A DNA stretch of 43,182 nucleotides from UBA5336 sp964492485. GTDB lineage: Bacteria > Pseudomonadota > Alphaproteobacteria > Caulobacterales > Hyphomonadaceae. The stretch's first letter is position 1; each line of letters starts with the position of its first letter. A program made the position numbers and the translations under genes. Under the pieces are notes generated by a model, which worked only from the letters and a program-made list of their open reading frames with translations, was not told where the DNA came from and did no database searches. The stretch spans positions 1-43,182 of the forward strand of contig CAZBKM010000021.1 in NCBI GenBank assembly GCA_964492485.1. The letters are read 5' to 3'. Below, in pieces: positions 42,235 to 43,182 of the stretch.

Positions 42235-43149
42235 TCAGTCCAGGAAGAGGGTGGCTGGCGCCTCGAGCCGCCGTCGGATCGCCTGGACCAGGCGCGCCGC
42301 GTCCGCCCCATCGACGATCCGATGATCGAAGCTTGACGAGAGGTTCATCAGCTTGCGGGCCACCACGCGCCCGCCGGCGTCGAAGACCGGACGCTCGACG
42401 ATCCGGTTCACGCCGATGATGGCCGTCTCGGGCGGGTTCAGGATCGGCGTCACGACCACACCGCCCAGCGCGCCCAGGCTGGTAATGGTGATGGTCGAGC
42501 CGGTGAGCTCTTCGCGTCTTGCGCGACCATCCCGGGCCGCGGCCGACAGCCGGGCGATCCCGTCTGCCAGGGCCCAGAGGTCGAGCGCCTCGGCATGGCG
42601 AAGGACCGGCACTTTGAGCCCGTCCTCCGTGGCCGTCGCAATTCCGAGGTGCACGGGCTCATGCTCCGTAAGCAGTCCGCGTTCGGCATCGAAGTGGGCA
42701 TTCGCCTGGGGAACCTCGCGCAGGGCCGCGGCCAGCGCCGTGGCCAGGAAAGGCAGGAAGGTAAGCTTGGGGCGCGTGGCGCCATGGCGGGCATTCAGGG
42801 TCTGACGCAGCGCTTCCACCTCGGTCACGTCGATTTCCTCGACATAGGTGATGTGCGGGATGCGCCACGCCTCTGTCAGGTTTTCCGCGATGCGCCGGCG
42901 CAGGCCGACGATCCGGGTCTGGCGTTCGCCGGTGCGCCGCGCCGGTGGCGCCTCTGGCCGTGCCCCCGGGGCGTGCGGCGTGCGATGGCCATGAACGGCT
43001 CGGTCGAGATCCTGGTGCGTGACCCGGCCCTCCGGTCCTGATCCGCGCACCGAGGCGAGATCAATCCCCAGCTCGCCAGCCCTCACGCGCACGGCAGGCG
43101 CCGCCAGCACCGGACGATCCGCCTTGTCGGGATCAGGGGCGAAAAACAT
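42235..43149 (-). CDS. 2-oxoacid dehydrogenase E2 acyltransferase lacking a lipoyl domain
   Basis: A 304-residue protein. Residues 14-52 are the E3/E1-binding peripheral domain (APAVRVRAGELGIDLASVRG). From about residue 79 the catalytic domain runs to the end, with His276 and Asp280 in DHRIVDG. Such E2 proteins move an acyl group from lipoyl-lysine to CoA. The usual N-terminal lipoyl domain (about 80 residues) is missing: the frame holds a stop at 43168-43170, 18 bases before the ATG. It is therefore a naturally short E2, or the remnant of a longer one. The ribosome site is weak (CCGAG). Confidence 0.85.
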   Translation of the reverse strand: MFFAPDPDKADRPVLAAPAVRVRAGELGIDLASVRGSGPEGRVTHQDLDRAVHGHRTPHAPGARPEAPPARRTGERQTRIVGLRRRIAENLTEAWRIPHITYVEEIDVTEVEALRQTLNARHGATRPKLTFLPFLATALAAALREVPQANAHFDAERGLLTEHEPVHLGIATATEDGLKVPVLRHAEALDLWALADGIARLSAAARDGRARREELTGSTITITSLGALGGVVVTPILNPPETAIIGVNRIVERPVFDAGGRVVARKLMNLSSSFDHRIVDGADAARLVQAIRRRLEAPATLFLD

Positions 43150-43156
43150 CTCGGAT

Positions 43157-43182
43157 TTAGGGCAGTTTCAGCTGTTTCTGAA
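43157..43182 (-). CDS. Possible end of an upstream reading frame, or lipoyl-domain remnant
   Basis: The minus-strand frame reads QKQLKLP and then TAA, eight bases... before the E2 ATG at 43149 the gap is seven bases. It is open to the window edge. It may be the last residues of the previous gene. KLP is also how lipoyl domains commonly begin, so a broken E2 N-terminus is another reading. Too short to decide. Confidence 0.25.

Overview
The window reads as chromosomal DNA of a high-GC alphaproteobacterium. By eye the GC content is in the mid-60s percent and third codon positions are mostly G or C. Markers of this class are GapR (DUF2312), the DUF4164-zapA pair, the divergent tkt-gap-pgk-fba cluster, a 41-residue L36 and large TonB-dependent receptors. 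A stalked or marine relative of Caulobacter (Hyphomonadaceae/Maricaulaceae type) fits best, but this is inferred from gene content only. I see no phage, transposase, CRISPR array, rRNA or tRNA. Nearly all the DNA is coding.

Layout, left to right. (1) 1-10.4 kb: a SAM methyltransferase; a leftward YmdB-type phosphoesterase, YebC and PP2C-like phosphatase run; a large lipoprotein of unknown family; a YgjP-type metalloprotease; then a leftward group with a Na+/H+ antiporter, two unknown small proteins and a MotA-like protein. Three copies of a palindromic repeat lie at gene 3' ends here. (2) 10.5-15.7 kb: an MFS transporter, an MltB-type transglycosylase, rpmJ, a TPR protein with a lipoprotein hydrolase, and gapR with an unknown basic partner. 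(3) 15.7-22.6 kb: an SDR, two MDR oxidoreductases, a thiolase, glutathione peroxidase and the AMPylase SelO. (4) 22.7-34.0 kb: two divergent TonB-dependent receptors, an HSL-type hydrolase, two acyl/aryl-CoA ligases and a GST. These read as uptake, hydrolysis and CoA activation of carboxylic acids or esters. (5) 34.1-39.6 kb: the central carbon cluster tkt-gap-pgk-fba. (6) 39.7-43.2 kb: a DUF4164 protein, zapA, a small unknown, an XRE regulator with a 12-bp tandem repeat in its leader, a second GST-like protein, and a 2-oxoacid dehydrogenase E2 without a lipoyl domain at the right edge.

No obviously new multi-gene defence or biosynthetic system is visible. The least explained signals are: the composite two-hairpin repeat, always oriented the same way after a gene; the E2 lacking a lipoyl domain, with a possible lipoyl remnant just upstream; the tandem 12-mers before the XRE gene; the long inverted repeat in the tkt-gap spacer; and matching calcium-loop-like motifs in both divergent receptors.
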